A stretch of 64,000 bases of DNA, taken from positions 1-64,000 of the forward strand of contig JAGFNK010000020.1 of NCBI GenBank assembly GCA_025769875.1, given 5' to 3'. Both the position numbers and the translations under genes were made by a program. Position 1 is the first letter of the stretch; each line of letters begins with the position of its first letter. The DNA is from Russula earlei. Taxonomy: Eukaryota; Basidiomycota; Agaricomycetes; Russulales; Russulaceae. Shown here piece by piece: positions 35,151 to 47,292 of this stretch. The notes below the pieces were generated by a model. The model worked only from the letters and a program-made list of their open reading frames with translations. It was not told the origin of the DNA and ran no database searches.

Positions 35151-37446
35151 CCATGCCGCACTGCAGTCTGGTGGACGCAAGCATTGCGGTGTTGATGTGA
35201 TATTCTTTCCCTCTGGCCAGTGACAAACAATCTAAGCAAATACAATACAATAGTTCTGAATAACTAGACATCGATTTTGATTGCCTACTCCATCCGACAA
35301 ACTGGTTATGTTAGCACTAAAGATTCCATTTATCCCCCCATTGGTCCCAACTCCGTGGTCTATGACAAACATGAAGGACCCAAGGTCTTTCCTTAGTCCT
35401 CCAATCGGCGACCCATGACACTTCTAGGACCGGGAGGAACATTTCTCAGTTTGCGTTCCTGAACCCTCCGTTCTTGATGTTGTTCGTGACATGGCACGGT
35501 ACTACCGCATTCGGGTCAAGGTATCGATTAACTGAAGGCCAACAGAATGTTTATGCTCCCTCATTTCTTGGTATGCCAACAGGCAAATATTTATTACTTA
35601 GCGTACGTACGCACTCTCACACACGCTTCTGACTCCGACCGTCTTTCCCAGAATTCCCTGATCGCTCAATAATCGTTCCCTTTTCTCGGGTCTCGTTCCA
35701 TTTGATGCGATTGCTGACCTACCTCGTTCAGATGGCCGCACAAACGGATCCTGCATTGACCCCTTTTCAGATACGTGATAGCCGGGGCATGGGAGCCCTT
35801 CCCATAGCTTACTGTGACTGTGAGAAGGGGCCTGTTCAAATGCACATGCTGATGAAGACCTGCATTTGGGCGTGTATCAGTAAGTCTCCAATACATCGTA
35901 TGTGCTGACACTATCAGAACAGCGCTGCCAGTAGATCCAGCCACTTGTTCTCGTCGCGATGTAACATAACAACTGAAGCGCTGTGCGAAAATAATACACT
36001 CTTGTTTCAGACCGCCCTCGATTTCCACATTATCACCGGGACAGTTCGCGTTTGGAACAACATCAGAGGTCTTAGCCGCGAAGTCTCCCGTCAACCTTCT
36101 TGCATTTGGTGTCTGTGATTGGAAGTGCTGCTACACGAGGCGCATCTTACGTCTTGTATCATGATCCATCAGCTCGGCGTCATCGCCTTGTTACTGTCGT
36201 TTAATGGATCGTCCTGTTCCTAAGTGGTATGTAACTGGAGCAAGTAACATCGTGAGACCCATATCGGGTCTGGCGAAGAACCGGACAAGTTTACCGTTGC
36301 ATGTAGACACAAGCGTTTCGTGTGTTCATGCGGTTCTCAGGCATCTTGTCCAAGGTGGCATTATCATTCTCAAAAAGTGGGTGCGTTCGGAGATTACGTC
36401 CACCTGACGGATGCTAAACACCCCCCTTCAGGCGCATATGTCGTTACCATTTCTCAGAACTGACGCACACCAGACTATCGGGCTTGAACGTGTGCTTGCA
36501 GGTTCGCTCGCCCACTCGCACCATGATGCGAGTGACATGTGTGCTTCGCTTGCAGTTTCGCGGAGTTACGTTATATGTAAGGCCTGTCCATTTACGATAT
36601 CCGAGTTGCGAGCTTACGACCGCGATAGGACGAAGCGTCGTTGCGAACCATGTTAGCGAGGACGTCTTCTAAGCTATAGCCCCTTTCAGGCTGACGTCGG
36701 GTTTATTTGTTGAGGCTCGTAGTGCGGGGGGCATGGACCTTTTCACGCGACCATATGCTGGCATGTGAGTTGGTCTGCTGCCCTGCCCGGATCTGATGAC
36801 AATCACAGAAGACGGTCGCTCGGTGATCTACATCAACATCAAGAGTCGAGACTGGTGCTGGATGGTCTCAGGGTCTCGCTTCGATTTAATTACCAGTACC
36901 TGCACCGGCGCGTAGCATTGGGCCTCACGATCCTAAGATTCACCGGTGGTCTTCCAAGGCCCCGTATATATGTGATATGTAAGTTGAACGTCAACGAAAC
37001 GCATGAATAGACCGACAGGATTGGATGATTCTGTCGGGTGACGGCATGCCCAGCAGTCGCTATGTGCGTAGATGAGCCCAGTTGCGTCAGGCAGCCCATG
37101 GAGCTTAGACAATATCTGGCGCCAAAGCAATTGGCTAGATGTCCATTTCAACAAATTGTAGAACAACAAAGTTCACGCGGGTATGGGAACTTGAACGTAA
37201 TACTACGCTTCGGAAAGATATCAGAAATTCGACGATTCTTTCGGACAACGTGCCGTGTGTATGAGGCGGAGACAATTCCGGAGGGATTGGAGAGAGGTTG
37301 TCCCACGCGAAATGAGGTACCAACAGAGTCCGAGCCCCTCTGTCAGCCCATTAAACGTTAATATTTAATATTTAGATTACCTGTCCGGGATCAGCTCTAC
37401 TAATTCAAAAGCTCCGATCAAGATACAGGAGAGGGAGAGCAGAACC
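35151..37446. other. No recognisable gene; scattered short frames
   Basis: About 2.3 kb of moderate base composition, unlike the GC-rich blocks elsewhere. Short frames on both strands look weakly protein-like (for example the plus piece FNYQYLHRRVALGLTILRFT near 36885-36945 and the minus piece SDVVPNANCPGDNVEIEGGL near 36065-36005), but no family motif, long exon or consistent splice chain was found. It could hold a fast-evolving gene or relics of one. Confidence 0.45.
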
Positions 37447-40400
37447 TCAACTAATTGAGGGGTAAGATTAATTGAACGGACACACTAATGAATGACAACG
37501 TACCACGCAGGGACCGTGAGCGGAATCTTGACGGTTGTCTGAGAAGATATCAACCAAAACGTTCGATCGACAGTACAACATATTCGTACCGCGAGACCCT
37601 ATCAAACACACTCGAATTACGCTTGTAAGAAATGGGTAAACACGAGAACGTACCGAAAGACTGGTTTCTTTGTACTTGACACTCATGTCGGCAGCCGTCA
37701 GACGCATGGCTTCTATCGCCTCGTCGAGTGTTACCGAATACACCCCATCCGCAGCCATCGATAGCTGCGCTGCTGTCACAGCTTTCACGGCTATTTGATA
37801 TCAGTGAGGGACGGCTCGTCCGCCAGGCTCGCACAACGTACCACCGAGGCTATTGCGTTCCTAGGTAGACACTCACAATATTAGCAATGAGACTCGTGCT
37901 TGACGTTATCAACGCACGATACATGGGACTTGGACAAGTCCATCGATAGGATCACATGTCAGCCCAAGATTATGTTCTACAGGTCGTAAGGCTCCAGGTT
38001 GCACCCATAAGAACTGCAAATACAGACCTATACCAATTTCTGCAGCCTGGAGAACAGTCTCAGGGGATGCTAGAAGAGCTAACAATCAGAGCATGATAAT
38101 CCCGCTTCGAAAAAGTGGTATACCGCCCATGCATGCGGCAAATCCAGCGCTTGCCATCGAACATGCCACTGTTGATGTAATTGTTCAAATCGATAATTAC
38201 AGAGGTAGGATTCTATGCACGACATACCTCCGACTTCGGCTTGGCATCCCCCTTCCGCAGCAGATATGGTACTGCCGCGCTTGAAAAGCATCCCGATCGC
38301 CTACTGGCAAAGTGAGCGAAGTCACAAGTGATCATGGCATGAGCCATACGGCTGCGGTCAACAAGAATGTTTGAATTGATTTCTCCGGGTCATCACTGAC
38401 GAACTGTGTGAGCGAAAACATTGAGCTTCCATGCTTCCAGAAAGGCGGAACCGAGAACTTCGATAATATATTTCAACACGGCGGGAATCACACCGGCTGC
38501 CCCGTTTGTTGGTGATGTGACAATACGCCCACCGCTTGCATTAACTTCATTCACCGCGATGGCATAGCACGATAAGAAATCCATAGCGGGTATCATGGTT
38601 TTTCTCTAGGTAATGAAATATGAAATGTCAGTAGTTGATAGCTGACCAGCCACATGATGTTCGAAACTGACAGGTGGCTCTGGCAGGACAGGGTGGTCAA
38701 AAGATCCGACGACCCTGGCCGCGTGGGTGTGACCCGGGCCCCTGAGACTGCCGGCGGAACGCGATACCGAGGGAGGGTCATTTGGATTGTCACTGACAGG
38801 AGCATTTATTTCGACAGCAGGCTGGAATTGGCCTTCGATGGCCTGGAGATGTGGCGTTGATAACCCAGGGTAGAAACTGACCGGACATGTGTCTCTCAGG
38901 GGATAAGTCATTCGTTCGCAGAGGAGGGCATACCCTCTCATGAGGCGCCGATACAGCATCGGTGCCCTACGGCGCAGGCCAAGTCGACCCGGCAGCGTCG
39001 TCTCATGCGTGTGGACCCCGGATCGAATACAATCATCCATGACAGACCATATGCGCATTAACTGCGGACGTGTTGTTTAAGTCCATTTGGTAATGTCACA
39101 TCCACGTACCTTACTGTGAATGTCGTCGTCGCTGTATCCAAAAAAGCGCTCATTGTCATACACGATCTGAGCGATGGTCATCTGTAACCAAAGCAGGATA
39201 ACATTTGTTATCACATCTAAACGGAGATCAAGTGCATAACGACACCATGGCGCTTCAGGAGTAAGGGTAACAGGGTAGTGCCAAGGACGAGACCATGCTC
39301 ATCACAAGCATATGGGGAAACGGCGCCTGAAAGAGCCAGGAGCAGGAACCAGGGAACAGCAGCTTACGTTGTGGACACGGGTCAGATTGAGCAAACTGTC
39401 CCCAGATTTGAAGGGGTACGGTGGCTGCTCGCTCCCAGAGGGAAGCCCCTCTCCCATGGCAGTCGAGCTTCCACCTCCATGTACATGTTGATGAAGTCGC
39501 GCACTATGCACTGAACGTTTGTTGACGCCCTTGTAGTAAAGATTTTCGTCGACTAATCAGGCAAAGGATCAGAATTGAGGCAAAGGCTCCTTCTCTCGGA
39601 CGGACCCTTGGTCTTTTCGTTGACAACGAATCCACCGCCGACGCTACAATTTAGTTTAGCATCTCATTCACCGTGGGCCGGCTGAGGCTAGGTTGTCATA
39701 GCACATTACCTGAAGTACTCATTGGTGGCCACAAGATCGCCATTCTCATCGAAAACAGAGAATCGCATTCCGTTCGGGTGCGTCTTGAGGACCTGGTCCC
39801 ACCGCCACAGCATGTCACGGTTCATATCATACGAGATACGATGTTTCCCTCCCAGTAAAAGTGTCTTGTTCGTCTGGATAGCGGTGTAACGTGAAGGGAT
39901 CGTACCCGTGTCGATTGTTTCCGGATCAGAGCCTATATGCATCCGGTGAGTATACATGTAAAGATGAAACGATGAGGGCGACCTTCTAGGCCAAGAAGTA
40001 TAGCTTGAGGAGTATGATGTCTTGAAACGAGAACCATCAGCGACACGCAAGCGCAAGAATCACGTCCAGAGCTAAGCCTACCCTTTGCCTAGTCGTCCAA
40101 TGTCAATAAGGATCTAGAATGGACACAACAGTAGCTCATTCGTACCTGTTGCAGCCAGAGACCCGTATCTACCAATGGCTTTTAGCATCTCTTTCAATGT
40201 GCAAAGAGTGGACGACATACAACGAAATCTTCACTGTTCTGACCTTGGGAGACATCAACATGGCCAGGACACCAAATATCACGGCCTATGCTCACTTTCT
40301 CTAGTAAACCCATCTCTAGTAAATCGTTGATGAATATCCTTCCCGCACGCATAGGACCAACTGTATGTGAGCTGCTGGGGCCGACTATTTGAATCGACAG

Positions 40401-40677
40401 GGTCATTCACTCGGATGCGAAGTGGGGGCTTGGGACACTTGCCTCCAATACTGAAGAGATCAAAGGTGGAGATGACAGCATGCTCGGGCCTTTCTGGTCC
40501 TCTCTCCGAGCTCGACTCGGTATCATTGTCCTCAGGGTGCCCGGCACCAAGCGACGGTACACTGACGTTTCTTGACGGAGGGAATCTCGACAGGAACCGA
40601 GGGATTACATGTGACCTCGACGGGTATGGAAAACGTGCAGCATGCCTAAGAACGGTCCAGCGAGGCGCAGAAAGCAT
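37447..40677 (-). CDS. Iron-sulfur L-serine dehydratase, single-chain bacterial type, probable mitochondrial form
   Basis: Deaminates L-serine to pyruvate and ammonia using a [4Fe-4S] cluster. The start at 40677 gives [20 protein letters not shown], Arg-rich and without acidic residues, like a mitochondrial presequence. The catalytic chain begins [13 protein letters not shown] joined to [20 protein letters not shown]. Next come [55 protein letters not shown] and the alpha part: [97 protein letters not shown] and [15 protein letters not shown], so the cluster cysteines are present. The end reads VKIPLTVPA; splicing a donor at 37500 to an acceptor at 37451 adds Cys then stop. Without that intron the frame ends at 37485. 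Fused beta/alpha order matches bacterial type-2 enzymes rather than the PLP-dependent fungal serine dehydratases. Confidence 0.92.
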
Positions 40678-41268
40678 CAAACTCGAGTTTCTACGACACA
40701 GGGCGGATGCGGCTCGAAGTAGGAATGGGTGGGGAATAAGCGAGACGGGCCGTTACGACCGACAAGCTCAGACCGGCCGACGTTGTTGCGCACGACCTTG
40801 GCGAAATTTTACTGACGGGGTGACAGAGGATTGATTAACCACCGAGCTTCTTTGATCGTGGACTACATTCAACTGGTTGGCAAGAGGGTAATAAGGGGAC
40901 ACGAATCAATTGTGCGAAATCGAAGAAAGGTGAATTGGGCTTAACTCGCAAATGAGCCAATCGCGACGGTTGCCGTGATCGGTCAGAGTCAGCTAACTCG
41001 CTCGATCCTTCGCGTGTTTTTGCTCTCCCTCCTTTGTCCCCACTGTTTGCTTACCCGAGACTCCACAGTTGACCTGTGCATTCTTCCCTGGTTCCGTGCA
41101 GCTCGTCAAGTAGTCAGCCAAGCCGAGAGTGGCTGCCTTTCGCCTTCAAGGCTGACCCTTCCAAAACGGTTCTCGCATCAGGTACAGGCGCCCCCGCGTT
41201 TTTGTCCATCCATAATCACCTCATTTTAACCTATACCTTTCCGTAGTGCTAACGAACCCTTCGAAATC
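40678..41268. promoter_or_regulatory. Divergent intergenic region between serine dehydratase and RhoGAP genes
   Basis: A 591-bp spacer between two start codons pointing away from each other, presumably holding both promoters. The part next to the RhoGAP gene is pyrimidine-rich, with a possible leader intron acceptor. No regulatory motif was identified. Confidence 0.45.
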
Positions 41269-44200
41269 ATGAACGGCGACTCAGCCGCCCCGCCACGACC
41301 TCCTTACGATTCACCAACATCCTCCGCAGCCCGTCCGTCGGCGCCTTTCTCTTCCACGACGCCATCCCAGGCTAGTCCGCAGCTCTCGCTTGAAACCCTT
41401 CTTTCTGCCCATGCAGAAATGGACAATCCGACCATCAGCGCGCTCGAACAATGCATCTCCGAACGCAACCTGCTCTCCTCTCAGAATACCCAGCTCTGGA
41501 AACTCATCGAAAAGTCCCGTGGACTTTACACAGAGTCACAAAGAAACCTAGAGAGGGTCCGAACGGAAAGAGACGCTTACAAGGCGATGCTAATAAAGCT
41601 TGGCGAGAACCCAGACGCTATCGCGCGGGGTCATCGAGCAAGAGAGAGACTGTTGAAACCATCGTCCTCCAGCAATGGAATCCGCCAAGGTTCTGAAAGG
41701 AATCCTTCTCCAAGTGCTCCTACCCGTCATAAATCAGCTGACACAGGTATGCATCGTTTCCCTGCGTCGCATCTGTCGCATCTATTTCAATTCGTTAACT
41801 CCCTACGCCTAGGGCTGGCTGCCGATACTGAATCGCGCACTCTTACCCCTGATTGGTTGCCCAGCTTAGTACCACCGACTGTTACTGTCTCACATCACTC
41901 CTCCGACCCTCTTGATGCCTCCGCTATACAAACAATGGGCGGTTCACCTACCCGTCAGCAACATATAACAAAGCCACTTCATATTCCCAAGGTTGATGAT
42001 CGCTACGGTGCAGACGCTGGTTTGTCCGCTTCACCCGTCAGCCAGACTGCTTCACCCTCCTTCAAATATCCACCTGATAACATATTCTCGTCGAGGTCAT
42101 CGGCCTCTTCCCCCCTGGAGATGACAGCCTCCTCCAGCCAGTCCGCTCGGCAATCTCTCACACGACCGCAGACTATCAGCCACGAGTCAAGGATAGCTCT
42201 CCCCGACGAGGCAAATCAGTCTATGTCATCAGTGACTGATTCACCAACTGGCGGCTCTCGTGTCATTGAGCTCGGCCAAAGCTCGGGGTTGTCTCCTGCA
42301 CATTCTACTACACATCATGTACCCGATTCTCGGGATTCTACCACTGATAAGTCATCTACTCGTAGAGATTTGTCTGATGGAGAGTTCCTGGATTTAGAAG
42401 ATTCGGACAGTGTGTATGACTCCGCAGCTGACTATAGTTTAACGTCAGCAAGTCAAGACATCAGGAAATCTCCAGATGACCCTAGACAGCCATCTGCCCC
42501 TGTGCAACCCCCTGCCGCCGACGACTTTCCACTCCCTCCTGGCATAGCAAATCTAAGTCGCCCGAGTAACAGCCTGCCCCTATCTTGGACACCTCCGGCG
42601 AGTTCTGCTACTGAGCGGACCCGGAGGATGGACGGACCGGAGTCCCCTACCACTCCGACACCTAATGCCTATAGTTCCCGCTCGTCGAACATATCAACAT
42701 ACCATAGCGTTATCCCGGAGCAAGAATCCTTAGTGCAATTCCGCGCCCTTCCTCTGTTACCCCACGATCTTCCGTACACTCGTGTCATCGTGACAAATTC
42801 ATCTATTCGGCCGAACGATCGCGGTAAGGATGTCCTCTCCTTCGTGGTTCTGGTCGATCCTGGGAATCAAAAAGAGCCGTATATGATCGAAAAACTCTAT
42901 AGCGACGTGCTTGGATTGGACCAACGAATCCGTTCCCGTTACGGGAAGAGCGTCCACAAGAAAATTCCTCATTTACCTGATGGGAAACTATGGAGGGATC
43001 ATGCACCTTCGAGGGTCGACCAACGCAAGGTATGGCTTACTTCTTCGTTCATGCAAAGAAACTAATCTCAGTCTTATAGACCATATTAGAACAATACATC
43101 CAGGCACTCATCAACCTTCCTGTGAAGAATAACGATGAGATAATCGCATTTCTGACTTCGGATGTGATCAAGGAAACCAACAAACCCGTCGCTCGTGAGG
43201 GTTACAAAGAAGGCTACCTAACGAAGCGCGGGAAGAACTTTGGAGGCTGGAAGACGAGGTTTTTCGTTCTTCAGGGCCCGCAGCTGGAATACTATGAAAG
43301 CGTATGTTGCCGTACTTACATTCCGTAGGCAATGTCGTTGATCGTTCTCCGTTAGCGCGGTGGGCAACATCTTGGATCAATCAACATCACTGGTGCCCAG
43401 ATTGGCCGCCAGCATCGACCAGCAGACAGACGCGAATCCGAAGAGGAGGGCGAATATCGCCATGCCTTCTTGATCATTGAAGCCAAGAAGGGAGCTGGAG
43501 GTTCTCATCGCCATGTTTTATGCGCCGAGAGTGATAGCGAGCGTGATAGCTGGGTTGAGATCCTCGTGCGTTACGTTTCCGGTGCGTACGACGAACATGC
43601 GTCACCGCACAGTAGCCTCTATATCAACACGTCTGCTACAACCTCAACCTCATCAAGTCAGCCTCGATCGAGCACCAGTTCCAATGCTCCTGTTGAACTC
43701 CCGCAGCCGCAGCCCCATCGTGATCGACGGCAAGGGCAGCGAGGCATGACAAAAGAAGATATCAACATCGGTTCTGCCGTCCCATTATCGCGACTAGCCC
43801 CGGATATGTCGAATGCAAAGCTGTTTCAGATCACATCTTCATATGAAGAGGCCTCTGGTAGCTCTTCGAAGAACACGAATGTTCTATCATCCTCTGAACA
43901 ATTGGCTCTATTCACAGATGCGCAGACCGCAAGGCGTCTATTGGACAAAGGCCAATTATCGCTTTCTCATGGTGCTGAGTCGCCCTTGTCTAGCTCACTT
44001 CCTACGACCTCCCCTCTAGATATCGCTGGTGGCGACTCTACGCCTTTTATCGGGCCCCGGGCAAACTCCGAATTGGGGCATTATTCGGATCTTATTGATC
44101 CTCAAGGTAGTAGTGGCGGTGGACGCAACCCTCAGCCCTCATCAGAACTCCCACGTCACCGCCAGGGCCGACGCGCCTCTCTTCGCCCTGTCTTGGAGCC

Positions 44201-45777
44201 CTTACGTTCATCTGAGAGCCCCTCTCCAGGTGATCGCCCAGCTTCGCCGGAAGGCGCCAATCAAGGCGCATCGCGTGCAGACATGCCCGCAAAGGTCAAA
44301 ATATCTGGCCCGATGAATGGCACACCCATTCCACCAGGTCTCAAATTCGGCGCGAAGGAACCTACGACAGATCCCGTGCAAAGTGAACGCAGGGATAAGG
44401 TCAAGTCGCGTATGTTTCAGTGGGGTTGGCGGCAACAAGGCGAGCGCCTCGCGGCTGATGTCCAGCGCTTAACGAACACGTCTGATCCATATGTCTAGAA
44501 AAACCCACTGCCTCTACCCACGTTCACATCCACCGCGCAGTGTTTGGCGTAACACTGGAGGAGTCTCTAGATGTGGCGAACATTGCCGGTCTTCCGGCAA
44601 TCGTCTTCCGCTGCATTGAGTACCTGGAAAAAATGAAGGCTGACCAGGAAGAGGGTATCTATCGACTCAGTGGAAGCTCTGCCGTCATAAAGAGCTTGAA
44701 AGATAAGTTCAATACCGGTAAGCAATTTCTCGCCGCCCCGCTCGCAATATACGGACTGACCTCGTGACTAGAGGGGGACGTGGACCTGCTTCGTTCGGAC
44801 GAATACTGGGACCCCCATGCCATAGCGGGCTTGCTCAAGAGTTTCTTTCGGGATCTACCGTCCAGCATTCTGACGCGTGATCTACATATGCGGTTCCTCT
44901 CCGTCATGGGTACGTTCCATGTCACTATATCTGTAAATCGGCGCTGTCCTAATACGATTATCCGTTCCCTCAGACCTAGTTAATCCCCAGGAAAGGATCA
45001 TTGAACTCTCGCAGCTTATCGCGGTTCTTCCAGTCGCAAATTACAGCCTTCTTCGCGCTTTGACCGCCCACCTTATCTCAGTTGTCCAGAATGCCAACGT
45101 CAACAAGATGACAATGCGCAATGTTGGGATTGTTTTCAGCCCCACGCTCGGAATCCCTGCTGGCGTTTTTAGTCTGATGTTGGGAGAGTTCAATCGCGTA
45201 TTCAATGTCAACCATGACGCAAACGAAGCCGAATTGGCGGCGGATGAGAAGGGCAGCGCCATACCCAGGGTTGCCGATGCCAGTGGCACAGATATCAATT
45301 ACAGAAACAGCAAGCATTACTCGGATGCCACTACCGACGAGTTACTTGGGCTCTCGGGTCGGAAGCTTACAGGTGCGCGGTGTCGCTGAGTGTCGTTTTC
45401 TCACGAGTGATGTATTGTGGATAGGCCCGGAAGAAGACGGTCCGTCCGATGATGCAGAGGAATTGTCGGTGAATACGGAGAGCGGTGCGGATACAACAGA
45501 CCAGGACATGATGGTGGAGTCTCCTCTGGTGGGCCAATCCACCAACACTCATCAGACTCCACCCACGCAGGATGCAATACCTTCATCTCGGTCTCGGGCG
45601 TCCAACCTGGCAGCAGCGCGTGGATTGGGTATCCGTGTTGAAGGGCCAGATGGGCAGCGACATAGCCAAGTCGTTGGGCTCCCGGCTTCACCACGACCCC
45701 TAGCACGATCTCCCAGAACCGTGGCACCTCCTACGCAAGAAGGAGCGGCATCTAGCATCTCGGCTCCTTCGCAGTAA
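41269..45777 (+). CDS. BEM3: PX-PH-RhoGAP protein, Bem3-like
   Basis: GTPase-activating protein for Rho/Cdc42 at sites of polarised growth. The start at 41269 gives MNGDSAAPPRPPYDSPTSSA. An N-terminal coiled coil (ERNLLSSQNTQLWKLIEKSR, about residues 65-125) precedes a long Ser/Thr/Pro-rich region. The PX domain runs about 42770-43140 (DLPYTRVIVTNSSIRPNDRG, then YSDVLGLDQRIRSRYGKSVH). The PH domain runs about 43200-43580 (YKEGYLTKRGKNFGGWKTRF and ESDSERDSWVEILVRYV). RhoGAP runs about 44540-45230: FGVTLEESLDVANIAGLPAI, EEGIYRLSGSSAVIKSLKDK with the arginine finger in GIYRLSG, LLKSFFRDLPSSILT and NKMTMRNVGIVFSPTLGIPA. A Ser/Pro-rich tail follows an intron (join SGRKLTG-PEEDGPSDD) and ends SSISAPSQ. 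The junction near 44410-44495 is uncertain. Domain order matches yeast Bem3. Confidence 0.93.
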
Positions 45778-46204
45778 CGGAGGTGAAAGCGTAACACGCC
45801 TTCGGCAGGTGTTACACCTCGCGCCTTCTGTGATGATGCGTGGGTGTGAATATGGCTCTGCCGTATCGTGCCCAGTGCAAGTCCGCATTCACCGGGCAGA
45901 TTCGATCGCGGCGCCAGTGGAGCAGCAATGATTTAGGTTTCCTTTTTCTTTTCTCGGTTCAATGTGTAGCAACCACTGGAGTCTGATTTACCCCTGCATG
46001 TTATAGTAATTATTATTTCAGCCATTTATACCACTGCATTCGCTCACACTCCTTGTAATCATATAAAACCGTCTGCTTGCCCAAGAATATGCGGGTGAGC
46101 GATGATGTTGCTCGGAAATGAAAGCGTGAGAACCATTCCGGTAACATCCGGGTGAGCGAGACCGCGCAGTGCAGCGCAGCCCAGCAGGACATCATAGGAG
46201 AGCC
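45778..46204. other. Intergenic region between RhoGAP and Shr3 genes
   Basis: About 430 bp, moderately AT-rich near 45925-46090. No coding evidence. It includes the RhoGAP 3' UTR and the Shr3 promoter. Confidence 0.5.
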
Positions 46205-47194
46205 ATGGGTTTCCGGCAGGGCGTTTTACTTGTCGCAACATGCTTTCTCTTCGGTCAGTCGGTCTTACAACGGATTATCGGGCATCACTCATCATTGCTC
46301 GGCTTGCAGGCGTGTTGCTGGCGTGTTCCACTATCGACTATCGCGTGCTCTTTGAGACGCTGACCGAGGAGACCGTGCAGGATGGATTTCAATATTACAA
46401 AACGTTCTACAACGCCCCTCTAGGGATAAAGGTATGCCGCATTTTTGTTGCCTCGCAAACACACCAAAGGCTGAGTCGTTTATTGCTCAACAAAAAACAA
46501 AAAATGAATTGAATCGCGACACGTACACCGTACTCGCGTGTCGACAGGCGCTGCTTCATGGGCTCATTGGCATCGGAATCCTTGCGATCATCACCAAAGT
46601 ACACCGCTGGGACGAGAGCGCGATGTTCTTCGATGGGGGTTCGTTAGGTGAGCGTCCCTCATCTATTCACCCCCCCCTTTCACGTTATCCGAGTGTTTAC
46701 ACACAATACATAACACATGTGCTCTCCGCGCACGGGTCTGAATGGAACATTCTCTCCTTCGGACAACGTAACCTTAAAACAGCCGCGTTCGTGTTCGCCA
46801 CGGCGATGTACATCACGGTGACAATACCCGCCATCCGAACGGTCGTTACGCCCGTCGAGGGCGTGGACACGCGCGAAGACCAGATCGAAGCCCTCCGTGT
46901 GCTCTCCGCAGGAAACACGTTGATCATGGTGCTGCTCGGGGGGATTTTGGCGCTGCAGGTACGTGAAAACGGCGTGTTGTCAAAAAAAAAAAAAAAAAAA
47001 TTGCGGCGGATTTTCTTTTTTTCCCTCTATTTCTTTGTCGATTCCCACCACTCATTTCTCGGTCTCGGTCCTTCGGTCTCTCGTCACGCACTCAGGGGGG
47101 ACAGGAATGGGCTCGGAGATTGGAAATGCGAGAACTCGCGAAAATTGCAGCAGAGGAAGCGAAGGAAAAGGAAGCTGAGAAGAAGGAACAGTAG
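46205..47194 (+). CDS. SHR3: Shr3 ER membrane chaperone for amino acid permeases
   Basis: Integral ER protein that prevents aggregation of amino acid permeases and aids their packaging into COPII vesicles. The start at 46205 gives MGFRQGVLLVATCFLFG; an intron follows, then GVLLACSTIDYRVLFETLTE. Next come YYKTFYNAPLGIK, then ALLHGLIGIGILAIITKVHR and WDESAMFFDGGSL, then FVFATAMYITVTIPAIRTVV, and after a charged loop NTLIMVLLGGILALQ, giving four membrane segments. The last exon is charged and helical (WARRLEMRELAKIAAEEAKE), ending EKKEQ at TAG 47192-47194. The intron at about 46959-47096 carries an A19 run. The four-helix plan with a short charged cytosolic tail matches Shr3. It appears intact. 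Confidence 0.9.
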
Positions 47195-47292
47195 TGGGTG
47201 TGGTAAAAATCCGATTTACGTAATGAGGGCATCTACTCCTATTTCGCTTTTGACATTTGTCTTGACCGTTTGACCGACCGTTTGACCGACCG

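Noticed and set aside
35666..36094. 142-codon minus frame
   Set aside because: Part of it looks protein-like, but the frame contains no family motif and the opposite strand is equally open; evidence is too weak for a gene.
22500..45777. Rho3 GTPase and RhoGAP as a functional cluster
   Set aside because: They are about 18 kb apart with unrelated genes between; both are common housekeeping genes, so linkage is probably coincidental.
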